Below are positions 7,078 through 17,000 of a stretch of 64,000 nt of DNA, piece by piece. The position numbers and the translations under genes are program-made. The stretch covers positions 31,856 to 95,855 of the forward strand of contig JAVBMN010000003.1 of the NCBI GenBank assembly GCA_031552405.1. Reading direction: 5' to 3'. Every line of letters begins with the position of its first letter. Position 1 is the stretch's first letter. Below the pieces are notes generated by a model. The model did no database searches. It saw nothing but the letters and a program-made list of their open reading frames with translations, and was not told the DNA's origin. The DNA is from UBA1794 sp031552405 (GTDB lineage Bacteria > Bacteroidota > Bacteroidia > Bacteroidales > Bacteroidaceae).

Positions 7078-8424
7078 CTATTTAATAGCAACAGGTTGTG
7101 ATTGAAGGTATAACACACTGCGTTTGCCAGAATTCCGGCTATCAATAAACTTAATCGGCTTGCGATTAATCTCGGGCATCTGGATCTTCTGAATAGCCTC
7201 AGCCATACAAATTTCCACATCCGGAGCCACTCTCAGTTTCGCCCGGAAACGATCTTTCAGATCTTTTATCGTATCAGCTTCCACAGTATCCTGGCATCCC
7301 ACATACACTGTCAAGGCATCGTTTCCACATTCATCAGCCCACACTTCCACAAGGTAATTCAACACATAGTCGGCATGGTCGAGTACATCGAACACTGCGG
7401 CTGGATAAAGAGTCGTTCCCTTATACTTCATCATCTGGTTTTTCCGCCCCATCAAGGGACTGATCCGGGGTGTAGTCCGCCCACACTGACAAGGCTCTGT
7501 ATGGAAACGGGCGATATCACCTGTGCGGAAACGTAACAAAGGCATTGCTTCTACACCTAAGGTAGTGATGGTTAATTCACCATATTCCCCCTCTCCTACC
7601 GGTTGGCCACTTTCGTTGAGAAGTTCTGTTATAATCAGCTCAGGGTGGTGGTGACCACCACAGCCATAGGGACACTCGGTAAACGTAGTGGCCATTTCAG
7701 TAGATGCATAGGTGGAATACAGTTCAATATCCCACTTTTCGTGGATCTTCTGCCCCAACAGGTTTAGCGAGAAGTCTTGTTCACGAAGATTTTCTCCTAT
7801 ACAAACCGCTTTCCGGATGCTGGAATTCCGATAGTCAATCCCGTGCTCTTCTGCATAACGTATAATCTTCAGGATAAACGAGGGCACACAGATAATTGTA
7901 TCGGGCTGGATGCGGCGGATGGTATCCCATTGCAATTCTGGAATCCCATTTCCTACACGGATAATGCTGCCGCCCAACTTTCTGACACCCAAGAAGTAGG
8001 CTAAGCCCGCCATAAAACGCTTGTCAAGAGTAGTCATCAATTGGAAAATATCGCCCGGCCGGCTTCCTGCACAGGCAAAGGATATAGCTTCATTATAGGC
8101 CAGACGGTCCAAGTCTTTGTCACTCATGGCAAAAGTAACCGGATCACCCAGTGTACCAGAGGTTGTAATATAATCCACTATTTTTGTTCGGGGCACACAG
8201 ATAAAATCCTCGTTAAAGAGCTGAAGCTCCTGCTTACCAGTCAAAGGAATAGCTTGCAGGTCCTCCAGCGTACGAATCTGCGCAGGTTGAATTCCTTCTT
8301 CCTCAAACATCCTGCGATAATAGGGAGAATGTGCTGCCAGATATGGCAACAACTCTTGCAAACGCTCTTCTTGGTAACGCTTTATAACCGAAAGAGGCTG
8401 GGTTTCTATTCTTGGTATATCCAT
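7078..8424 (-). CDS. PaaK-type adenylate-forming ligase (phenylacetate-CoA ligase-like)
   Basis: 448 aa. The ATP-binding loop reads TTSGTLGDP near residue 87, YSTYASTEM near 235 and FRTGDIARF near 300 follow, and the C-terminal GRKNQMMKYKG hinge is typical of PaaK/CoF synthetase-like enzymes. Cys/His clusters (CPYGCGGHHH and CQCGRT) suggest a structural zinc. These enzymes activate aromatic or acyl acids as AMP esters and pass them to CoA or an ACP. In this cluster it is the obvious candidate to activate p-coumarate made by the ammonia-lyase, though its position near the 3' end leaves room for another substrate. Confidence 0.85.
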   Translation of the reverse strand: MDIPRIETQPLSVIKRYQEERLQELLPYLAAHSPYYRRMFEEEGIQPAQIRTLEDLQAIPLTGKQELQLFNEDFICVPRTKIVDYITTSGTLGDPVTFAMSDKDLDRLAYNEAISFACAGSRPGDIFQLMTTLDKRFMAGLAYFLGVRKLGGSIIRVGNGIPELQWDTIRRIQPDTIICVPSFILKIIRYAEEHGIDYRNSSIRKAVCIGENLREQDFSLNLLGQKIHEKWDIELYSTYASTEMATTFTECPYGCGGHHHPELIITELLNESGQPVGEGEYGELTITTLGVEAMPLLRFRTGDIARFHTEPCQCGRTTPRISPLMGRKNQMMKYKGTTLYPAAVFDVLDHADYVLNYLVEVWADECGNDALTVYVGCQDTVEADTIKDLKDRFRAKLRVAPDVEICMAEAIQKIQMPEINRKPIKFIDSRNSGKRSVLYLQSQPVAIK

Positions 8425-8431
8425 AAAATGT

Positions 8432-9289
8432 TCATTCTAAGTTCAGTGTAACGTGGAGCCATCCTACAAAAGTCTCCGGCCATTCTACAGCATCCGTATT
8501 CTGCTTAGGGCTTATGCCAAACCCGTGGTCCCCACGAGCATAGAAATGTGATGAGCATGATAGCTGTTGCTGTTGCATCGCAGCTGAAAAGGCTTGGCTA
8601 TTACGTACATCCACGGTTTCATCGTCTTTACAATGCATCAGGAAAACAGGCGGCATCCCCGGATGCACATTCTCTTCCAGCGACATCTTGCTTAGCATGT
8701 CCTTGGAGGGGGCAGATCCCAGCAGGTTTCGGCGCGATTTGCGGTGTGCCAGACTGTCATTCATCGAAACAACCGGATAGATCATAGCTACAAAGTCGGG
8801 ACGCAACGAAACGTCCGGCTGTACCCCCAACGATTCCATAAAGTTCTCTTCATAATAAATGCCTGCGGTTCCGGCCAGATGACCTCCGGCCGAGAAGCCC
8901 ATCACACCAATTTTATCAGATTTAAGTCCCAACTCCGTACTCTTTTCACGCACATACTGAATGGCTCGTTGCAGATCCTGAATCATGGCAGGGTAATGAT
9001 TTCCCCACATCCCAACCCGGTAACGGAGCACAAAAGCGTTAATCCCCTTCGTGTTTAACCACTGAGCTACTTTATGCCCCTCTCCCTTCATGCCAAGGTA
9101 GCAATAGCTTCCGCCGGGGCAAATAATCACACTGACCCCGGTATTAGTCAGCTCAGGAGCTAAATAAAGAGTCAATTCGGAGTATTTCATCTTCCGGGCA
9201 GGAGGGTTCTCTCCCCAAAGCTTCACCGTCTGGGCGAAAGCCGGGAAAAAGACAACTATACACAAAATGAATAAGAGTATTTTATTCAT
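8432..9289 (-). CDS. Secreted alpha/beta-hydrolase (esterase/lipase-like)
   Basis: 285 aa. An N-terminal signal peptide (KILLFILCIVVFFPAFAQ) is followed by a hydrolase of the BD-FAE/esterase type: oxyanion region IICPGGSYCYLG, nucleophile elbow GVMGFSAGGHLAG (about residue 135), acid HCKDDETVDV and catalytic-His region ARGDHGFGI near the C-terminus. The family deacetylates or cleaves esters in the periplasm. Here it could trim or transfer the polyene ester at the envelope, which is inference from context. The stop is 7 nt before the PaaK-like start. Confidence 0.85.
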   Translation of the reverse strand: MNKILLFILCIVVFFPAFAQTVKLWGENPPARKMKYSELTLYLAPELTNTGVSVIICPGGSYCYLGMKGEGHKVAQWLNTKGINAFVLRYRVGMWGNHYPAMIQDLQRAIQYVREKSTELGLKSDKIGVMGFSAGGHLAGTAGIYYEENFMESLGVQPDVSLRPDFVAMIYPVVSMNDSLAHRKSRRNLLGSAPSKDMLSKMSLEENVHPGMPPVFLMHCKDDETVDVRNSQAFSAAMQQQQLSCSSHFYARGDHGFGISPKQNTDAVEWPETFVGWLHVTLNLE

Positions 9290-9295
9290 AAGTGC

Positions 9296-9667
9296 CTATC
9301 TGAAAAGTGCATGAATTTCTTCACGGGATAATTGACGGTAAATGGGAAGCAACGAACTTCCATTTTTTTCACTAAAGCTTACCTGAAAGTACTCTTCGTC
9401 ATAGAAAGATAAGACCGAATTAGTATCCGGGTTACACTCCAGATACAGTATGTTTCCCGGATTTAGCCCTTTCTTCTCACAAATCTGCATCAACAGCTTC
9501 CTACCGGTACCCGTCACTGAGGTGCCGGGATTATCCTGATACAATTCTGTCACAATCACAAGCGTCTGACCAGCCTTTGAAAGAATTCTCAGTCCACACT
9601 TGGAAAGAACATCCCATTGTCCGTTATACTCGAAAATCTCGTCATAATAAGTTTCTGGAACTCGCAT
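9296..9667 (-). CDS. Uncharacterised 123-aa protein of the polyene operon
   Basis: I do not recognise a family. 123 aa, no signal peptide, no membrane segment. Predicted alternating strands and helices (LVIVTELYQDNPG; GRKLLMQICEKKG; NILYLECNP). Tightly packed in the operon: 6 nt before the esterase gene and 14 nt after the radical SAM gene, so it is likely expressed and linked to them. A GNAT-like or regulatory fold is possible, but nothing in the sequence proves it. Confidence 0.7.
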   Translation of the reverse strand: MRVPETYYDEIFEYNGQWDVLSKCGLRILSKAGQTLVIVTELYQDNPGTSVTGTGRKLLMQICEKKGLNPGNILYLECNPDTNSVLSFYDEEYFQVSFSEKNGSSLLPIYRQLSREEIHALFR

Positions 9668-9681
9668 GGCTTCTTTATTTC

Positions 9682-10959
9682 TTATTTTACTAAGTTACGT
9701 ACAACCTCTTTTCCGAACGAACGATTCGCAAGTTCTCTATTGCGGGGCACATAAGTACCATCATTCAATTCTCTCAGCATTACATTGGCAAACAGCCGGA
9801 ACATTTTGGCTTCTTGCGATTCATCTGCATAAAACGATTTCCAGGCATATTCATATAACTCCTGCAGGCGGTCGGCCGAAAGTTGTTTGGGTTGGAATAC
9901 AACCTGCCCGGCATTATAATGATTCCAGTCAAAATCAAAGATTCGCCCTTGACGGTAGAGGTCATCATATCCTTTAGTGTGAGGGAACGGGGTCATCACG
10001 GTAAACTCCGCCAAATCCAAATCAATCTCCAGCAGGAAATCTATCAAACGCTTGATGTCGTCTTCCGACTGGTTGTCTAATCCCAGCAGGATAGTTCCTT
10101 CAACTCCTATTCCGTAATCATGATATCGCTTTACACGTTCTTTGATATAATCCGAGGTATCATATACAGCCTGATATACATACCAGGCACCAGCCTGTGC
10201 AGCCAGATCCAACACCTGAGGATCGTCTTCAATCGTATGACTGATCCATTTTTTCTTCAAAGGGATCATTTCACGAAACAGTTCCATTTCCCATTCTTTA
10301 TTTTGTGCCAGAGAGTTATCTACAATAAAAAGACGGTTATTCTCAATGGTAGCCAATTCTTCAATCACCTTGTCCATCGGACGAGGACGGAAGACACGTC
10401 CACCCAAATAGGAGACTGCACACGGATAACAGCTAAACCGACAACCGCGCGACGCATGAAACAAGTCTACCATCTGAACTCCTTTGTGATTATAGAGTTC
10501 CCGTTTATAAAGGTCCCGGCGGGCAGGGCCTACAGATTCTATCGCCGGCTGTTGGGCCATGTAATTATATACCTTCTTCAGGCAACCGTTCTTCCAGTCT
10601 TCCAAGACCTGTTCCATACGTCCTTCAGCTTCACCAAGGAAAACAGAATCGGCATATTCCATTGTTTCCTCTGCATGGAGCATTGTAGAAATACCTCCAA
10701 AGATGACCTGTTTTTCACGTTTACGAAACTCTTCTGCTATCTGCCAGCCTCGTTTCACCTGCGTACTAAGCATCATAGAAATACCAACCAAGTCACATTC
10801 TTCATCAAAGTTGATTTCCTCCACATTCTCATCTGTAAAAGATATGTTCACATAATCGGGCAATGTGGCTGCAAACACTACCGGACCATGAGGTGGGAGA
10901 TTAAAAGTGGTTTGTCCTGGGAGCTTGCTCCACTTGGGATATACAAGTTTGAATTTCAT
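9682..10959 (-). CDS. B12-binding-type radical SAM protein (1)
   Basis: 425 aa. The first 140 residues form an alpha/beta part like a cobalamin-binding domain (VGISMMLSTQV, VIFGGISTML, FLGEAEG), without the DxHxxG His ligand. The radical SAM triad is Cys173-X3-Cys177-X2-Cys180 in SRGCRFSCYPC. The C-terminal 120 residues resemble the DUF4070-type tail of this class. It should cleave SAM at a 4Fe-4S cluster; typical reactions are C-methylation, cyclisation or lipid-tail rearrangement. The substrate is probably the polyene or its lipid partner (inference). 39 nt downstream of a CrtI-like gene. Confidence 0.88.
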   Translation of the reverse strand: MKFKLVYPKWSKLPGQTTFNLPPHGPVVFAATLPDYVNISFTDENVEEINFDEECDLVGISMMLSTQVKRGWQIAEEFRKREKQVIFGGISTMLHAEETMEYADSVFLGEAEGRMEQVLEDWKNGCLKKVYNYMAQQPAIESVGPARRDLYKRELYNHKGVQMVDLFHASRGCRFSCYPCAVSYLGGRVFRPRPMDKVIEELATIENNRLFIVDNSLAQNKEWEMELFREMIPLKKKWISHTIEDDPQVLDLAAQAGAWYVYQAVYDTSDYIKERVKRYHDYGIGVEGTILLGLDNQSEDDIKRLIDFLLEIDLDLAEFTVMTPFPHTKGYDDLYRQGRIFDFDWNHYNAGQVVFQPKQLSADRLQELYEYAWKSFYADESQEAKMFRLFANVMLRELNDGTYVPRNRELANRSFGKEVVRNLVK

Positions 10960-10998
10960 TGAGATATTATTTGTTAAGTTGATTACATATTTGGGTAT

Positions 10999-12531
10999 TT
11001 ATCGCATCTTTGTAGCTTCTCGTACCTTTCCGATTAAAGGAGCAATACCTCCGGTTATGGCTGCTACAGTTATCATAGAGTTGAGAGGAACCCCTAAAAT
11101 ACCATGAAGATTTATATTCTGGCCGGTCAGATACAAGTTACGAATCTTGGTGGCAGGGGAAACCTGTGCGCGTTCCAGACTGTCACACTCCTTTACAAAA
11201 CCATATAACGAACCTTCCTTAGAACCTGTATAATCACGGATGGTCAGGGGGGTTGCGCTGAAATAGTGCTCAATCTTCTCTGTGACTCCCGGGAAATACG
11301 ATTCAAAACGGGTAAGGACCTTTGCTTCACATTCCCGTTTGAAGGCTTCATATTCCTCGCCCCGATGCATCGTTTTAGTATCTTCCCAGCGGCGTACATC
11401 ATCAAAGTTCATAATACAATTAATAATCACAGTATCCGCATACACATCTTCCTCTTTGGTTTTGGGCGGCATCGTCACCATCATACCTACGGGCCAATTC
11501 TCTGTTTTGTATGTCTTTACGTTCCAGATATCTTCATACCGATCTGCACAATACACATTACTATTCAGATAAGGAAAGGTCCCCTTCTTCATCTTTGCAA
11601 AAAACACAAAGGCCGAATAGGTGTTGGGATTGGTTTGCAAACGGTTTCGATACGCTTTTGAGAGCTCGGAAGAAGGAAGCAAACCAACTGTCACAGCTGG
11701 GTGTAAGGACGAAACATATAAATCCGCTTCATAGCATTTCCCTTTTTCTGTGCGCACATACTGTATCTCCCGGTCCTCAGAAATAATCTCTTGCACTCCG
11801 TCCCCACAATGAATTTCTCCGCCGTGAGCAGTAATCACATTGCACAAAGCATCCGCCAATTGCTGACTTCCATCCACAAAACGGGAAGCTCCTTCTATAA
11901 AGAAGCGGTTGATAATGGCATGCACATAGACAGGAGTCTGAGTATAGTTACCTGCATAAAGAGCATTGTTCCAGGCAATCAACTGCTGCAAACGTGGGTT
12001 CTTTATGTAACGTTCAATAAATGCTCCCACCGGCATTGTCACTTCTTCATCCTGAAACACCTGTAGCATTTCATCCGCTTCAGGCATTCGCATATTACAG
12101 AGGTAAAAGCGATCTGCAATAGCGTAAATAGCTTCTGTGTAATTCCGGATATTTTGCGCCTCTTCCGGGAAAAGAGAAGCCCATTGACGGATAAAGTTTT
12201 CCTTTCCCCGGGCTATAGGATACTCTGTTTGATCTTCAGCAACACGCACCACATCAAAGGCCCCTGAATCAAGAGGCTTCAGCTTCAGATGGTCAAAAAC
12301 ACCCAAATAAGTGTAAAACTGCTGCAGAATCCCTCCCGACTGAAAACCACTCACATAATGAATACCCGTTTCAAAAACCGCTCCGTTTCGTTTGAATGTA
12401 TGAAGACCACCACCAATTTTATAATGTTTCTCTAAAACAGTCACCTGATAACCTTCTTTACATAGCAAAGAGGCTGTTGTTAATCCGCCAATCCCTCCTC
12501 CTATAATGACAACTCGCTTACCCATGTTCAT
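10999..12531 (-). CDS. CrtI-type NAD(P)/FAD-dependent oxidoreductase (1)
   Basis: 510 aa. The N-terminus has the FAD-binding dinucleotide loop VVIIGGGIGGLTTASLL and VLEKHYKIGGGLHTF, as in phytoene desaturases and retinol saturases; the C-terminal motif LYLTGQNINLHGILG closes the FAD site. The partner gene at 12528-14018 is a clear paralogue, and the two overlap by 4 nt. Members desaturate, saturate or isomerise conjugated polyenes. In this operon they may act on the polyene chain, but direction of the reaction cannot be read from sequence. Confidence 0.88.
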   Translation of the reverse strand: MNMGKRVVIIGGGIGGLTTASLLCKEGYQVTVLEKHYKIGGGLHTFKRNGAVFETGIHYVSGFQSGGILQQFYTYLGVFDHLKLKPLDSGAFDVVRVAEDQTEYPIARGKENFIRQWASLFPEEAQNIRNYTEAIYAIADRFYLCNMRMPEADEMLQVFQDEEVTMPVGAFIERYIKNPRLQQLIAWNNALYAGNYTQTPVYVHAIINRFFIEGASRFVDGSQQLADALCNVITAHGGEIHCGDGVQEIISEDREIQYVRTEKGKCYEADLYVSSLHPAVTVGLLPSSELSKAYRNRLQTNPNTYSAFVFFAKMKKGTFPYLNSNVYCADRYEDIWNVKTYKTENWPVGMMVTMPPKTKEEDVYADTVIINCIMNFDDVRRWEDTKTMHRGEEYEAFKRECEAKVLTRFESYFPGVTEKIEHYFSATPLTIRDYTGSKEGSLYGFVKECDSLERAQVSPATKIRNLYLTGQNINLHGILGVPLNSMITVAAITGGIAPLIGKVREATKMR

Positions 12532-14018
12532 ATCGCATTTATAGCTTTAATAACGGTATTGATCCCCAGCAACTCCGCACAAGTCAGCATTGCGCCATTG
12601 GTTACGCCTAACATACCGTGTGAATTGGTATTTTGCCCAGTCATATATAGATTAGGAATGTAACTACGCTGCGAAACGACTGTCTGTACAGAAGAGCCTA
12701 CATCCTGCAGGATGCCATACATAGCTCCCTGCGAAGTTCCTGTATAGTCTTCATACGTCAACGGGGTAGAAACATTATAATATGCTATCTGATCCTTGAT
12801 TCCAGGAAACTCTTGGTTCAATGTTTCAATAAGCTGAAGAGCTTTTGCTTCCTTAAAAGCTTCATACGCTTCTCCCCGACGCCCCACAGGTGTATCCTTC
12901 CAGCACAACACTTCTTCATACCGCATATAGGAAATTAACAAGGCGCTATCGCTATACATACCACCATCCCGGGGTACCTGGTGCATAAACAAATATCCCA
13001 GTGGCCATGAACCTTCGGTATATTCGGCACACTGCCACACATCGGGAGTAGAGAAATGGAAAAAGTTGCTATTATAATAAGGCACAGTATTCTGCTTAAA
13101 GCCAAGATACAAAGTCACACATCCCATTGTGTTCTTCATATTTCGTACACGCCGACAATATGAACGCTTGACCATCGACTCGTCCAGCATCCTAATCAGT
13201 GCCTGGGGATGAATGGCAGATATAAAATGTCTTCCTTCAATCCGACGTCCATCCTGTAAGTACACTGCACGCACCTGCTGTTCGGTACCTTCCAACTTCA
13301 CTACTTCGCTTTTAGGAAGCACCTGCCCACCCATACTCCGGATTGAAGCGGTTAAACTGTCGGCAATGGATTGTCCACCGCCCACAATACGATAGGCACT
13401 CTGGATGTATGAGTTATGGATAAAGGCGTGAATGTAAAAAGGAGTTTTTCCTTTGACTCCGGCATACAACGGGGAATTGCCGGCCAATACATTCTGCAAT
13501 ACAGGATCAGGAGTCAGGCGACTTAAGTACTCATTCACACTGGTCTTGACATATTCCGGTTCCAATGGGGTTAGGTGAGTCACCTCTTCTAAACGGGATA
13601 TCGGAGATGACGTCGTTACTTTATGTAATATGTCTACGTAATTCTTGAGTGCGGTCTTTTGTTTTGGAAAGAAAGCTGAAAGTGTATCCATATAGCGTTC
13701 ATACCCCATCGCAGAAGGGTAGCGCTTTCCTTGATAAGAGATCACATCAAAGGCATTCTCATCCAGTTTTTTCAACGGAATTGTATCCAACAGGGAGAAA
13801 TATTTCCAAAAACGATGCAAGGACTGCCCTTCCTCAATACTGCCGATATAATGCATCCCTGTATCAAAGAGGAATCCGTTGCGCCGGAATGTTTGCAGGC
13901 ATCCACCAAGTATTGGATTCTTTTCCAATACCACTACGTCATATCCATGTTTGCACAGAATATATCCGCAAAGCAATCCGCCTAATCCACCTCCTATAAT
14001 TACCACTTCATGTTTCAT
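12528..14018 (-). CDS. CrtI-type NAD(P)/FAD-dependent oxidoreductase (2)
   Basis: 496 aa, paralogue of the next gene: shared features include VVIIGGGLGGLLCGYIL, the LEKNPILGGCLQTFRRNG segment, 'LYAG....TP.Y.HA.I' and the C-terminal LYMTGQNTNSHGMLG. FAD-binding desaturase/isomerase/saturase family. Starts 17 nt after the exporter gene stop and ends in an ATGA overlap with its paralogue, which fits a heteromeric or sequential pair. Substrate unknown; a conjugated polyene is the natural guess. Confidence 0.88.
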   Translation of the reverse strand: MKHEVVIIGGGLGGLLCGYILCKHGYDVVVLEKNPILGGCLQTFRRNGFLFDTGMHYIGSIEEGQSLHRFWKYFSLLDTIPLKKLDENAFDVISYQGKRYPSAMGYERYMDTLSAFFPKQKTALKNYVDILHKVTTSSPISRLEEVTHLTPLEPEYVKTSVNEYLSRLTPDPVLQNVLAGNSPLYAGVKGKTPFYIHAFIHNSYIQSAYRIVGGGQSIADSLTASIRSMGGQVLPKSEVVKLEGTEQQVRAVYLQDGRRIEGRHFISAIHPQALIRMLDESMVKRSYCRRVRNMKNTMGCVTLYLGFKQNTVPYYNSNFFHFSTPDVWQCAEYTEGSWPLGYLFMHQVPRDGGMYSDSALLISYMRYEEVLCWKDTPVGRRGEAYEAFKEAKALQLIETLNQEFPGIKDQIAYYNVSTPLTYEDYTGTSQGAMYGILQDVGSSVQTVVSQRSYIPNLYMTGQNTNSHGMLGVTNGAMLTCAELLGINTVIKAINAI

Positions 14019-14035
14019 GATCTTCCAACCGATAT

Positions 14036-17000
14036 TTATAACACGATTACATAGTCATAGCTGTCATCCGGAAGATCCTCCGGCCTTCCCGTTCGGTACT
14101 GCAATCGTTCCAAACGAAGCTGGCAATTCTGTGCTATCGCTATCTTTTCATCATCCATATCGATTCCAAGCACTTCAATATCTTTTCGTACCAGCATACA
14201 ACATAAGGGAAAAGTACCTACTCCACAATTTGCAACCAACAACCGAGCACCCACAGGGATAGAGGCTATGAGTCGCTCGTTAGTTTCCCTGTTTCTCAAA
14301 GTACGGGTCACTTCCTTCTCCACATCTTTTCCTTTGTATGTATAATTCTCCTTTACGCGTGGTTCAAAATAGGCAAGAGTTTCCGCTTCAAGAACTATCT
14401 TAGCATATTCCTCCTCGAAATACTTACGCATGAAGCGGGCACGCTCCGCATATCCCTTTCCTAAAGAAAGATCATTTGGAAGTACAGCAGGCAATACTTT
14501 AACCGTTACACTTCCTTTTTTCATCATAAATTCCTGCTTGGGAAGCACGCTTCCTATTCCATGGAACACCACAGGAATCAGATCCAGCTTCAACCGTTCG
14601 GCTAGATAGAACGCTCCACGGTGAAAGCGGTTAATGCGACAATCCTCCGAACGGGTTCCTTCAGGGAAGATGGCAATGGAATAGCCTCGGTCAGTCAACG
14701 TTTTCAAGCGATCTACACTGTTTTCGATACCATTCATCACCGGATAGAAATCTGCAAAACGGATGATCTGCCCATAAAACGGACAATTCCATACCCATTT
14801 GTTGGTCAGAACCACAATCTTAGGAGAAAGCATGAGTAAATACATCAAATCGATATGGGACTGATGATTACATATAATAATGCTTGGCTTGGAGAAGTCC
14901 TGTCCGGTCTCATTGATCAGTTTACTGGGAACACCGGGCATGTAACGCACCACAAAGCGGGAAGCAGCACATAAGGCTTCGTGGAAGCGCAGCTTCCGGG
15001 TTTCGGTCACCTTTCCACATTTTAATAGGAAATAGCCAAAAAGGGTCAGGTATAGACTTCCGATCAAGAAGACTATAAATGCATACACTGTCACCAACAG
15101 ATTACGTCCGGTCACCGGAGCGATACGATGATGCCCCTTCTTCTCCACTATTCCGCGGAATATTAAGGGAGGAATCACAAAAGCAATCAGCACTACACAG
15201 GTCATTCCAATCAGCGTTACCTCCGCCAAGGAGTGCATAGCCGGGTGTACGGCAAAGATCAGTGTACCAATCCCGATCAGCATGGTCAATGCAGACAAAG
15301 TTACAGAGGTTTTGTACGACGACAACATCTTTCGTCCTGTGGCATACTCATACATCAAGCCATCCATAATAAAGATCACATAATCATCACCCAAACCGAA
15401 GATGAAGGTAGACAGAATAATATTGACAATATTAAAACGAATGTCAAACAGTCCCATGATCCCCAGAATCCATAGCCAACTGATCGCCATTGGCAGAAAG
15501 GCAATCCCTGCCAGCTCAATCCGTCCAAAAGCAAATACAAGAAAAAAGAATACTAAGAAACCGCAGATATAAAACACTAGGTTGAAATCCTCAGAAAGCG
15601 TATCAACCATTCGTCGGGTGACGGTCTTCGCATCAAACACAAATGATTTCCCCGTTCCGTCCAAACGGTCATACACCATCTGAGCACAATCGGGCGCAGC
15701 ATAAAGAACAGAGATCAACGCTATCCGCCCCTCTTTCTGGATTATATAGTCTTTTAGGAATTGTTGTTTCAGAAGGTCAAAGTAGGCCGAAGGCTGCACT
15801 GTGAACTCTTTTTTCCACAAAGTCTGGAAAGGGATAAATGCACCCGCGGTAAAGCCCGCTTTCGGAGCCTCTCTCTCTGTAATCAGCAAAAGTTGATTTT
15901 GGTATTTAGCCTTGAATTGATTCCAGCGTTCAATCTTCACCCGTTGCATTGAGTCGGAGGGAAAGAAACTTCCAATCCCGGAGCAAGCAGTCAACATCCC
16001 TTCTGCCTGCAGTTTCCGAATCTTGGGCAACTGTGATTCATATTCCCGTAACGCCTGATTCAGATCTATACCTTCAGAAATATGGTAGATACTTTTCTCA
16101 CCCAAGGTTGTATGCTCACTCAACTCCTTATACACCTGACGCTGGGTTGGCGTCATGAAATTAATAGCATTGAAATCTGTTTCAAACTTCACATTGTTGC
16201 TAAAGAATGAAAAGAAAACCGTCAGCACCAGAACAGCCGCTACCAGCCACCGCTTATCTTCCATCCGGAAATCAGAGAAATGCATCAGCCATTCACTTTT
16301 CTGCGCACCGACCCGATTTCCCGCCCAATGCGGCATAAAGCACAACACAAACAGAATCGTCCCTATTAATGCAAAGGCAGCAAACAATCCCAAATCCCGC
16401 ATAGCGGAAGCACTGATACACAAAAGACTCAGAAAAGCGCCTACTGTAGTAATATTACCAATCAACATCGGATTCACAATATCCCGAAGTACCGTTCTCG
16501 GATGAGGGTGATATTTCAGATGAATCAGATAGTGCATCGCATAATTCACTGCAATTCCCAGGATAACTGAACCCGCTGCAATTGCAATCGTAGACACCGT
16601 TCCCTTACACAGATAAAGCAAGGCAAGTCCGAAGGAAGCTCCCCACACCACAGGCACGCAGACCAATAACAGCGGCATCGGACTCCGGAAGAAATAACCC
16701 AGCAACAACACGATAAGGAGCACTGCCAGAGCTACAGACAGATATGAATCCTTCTTGATTTGGTTTGCATTGGCCACAGCTACCAGAGGTGCTCCAAAAT
16801 AATCAACCTGTATATCAGGTGAGACCTGTCCGGATGCTTTTTCAAACAAGTCGGCCAACAACGAATTACGAGCCGTCTCACTCCCCCCATTTGCCGAAGT
16901 AACAAAGAGAATCAGGTGTTGCTTATCAGAAGTGAAAATATAATCGTCGACGATGCAATAATAATCATTCAGCTGAAAACTCTTCAAACGGCTCAGCACA

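Noticed and set aside
7071..7220. 50-codon N-terminal extension of the GPAT-like gene
   Set aside because: It overlaps the C-terminal code of the PaaK-like gene in another frame; the ATG at 7070 gives the expected start 7 nt after that gene.
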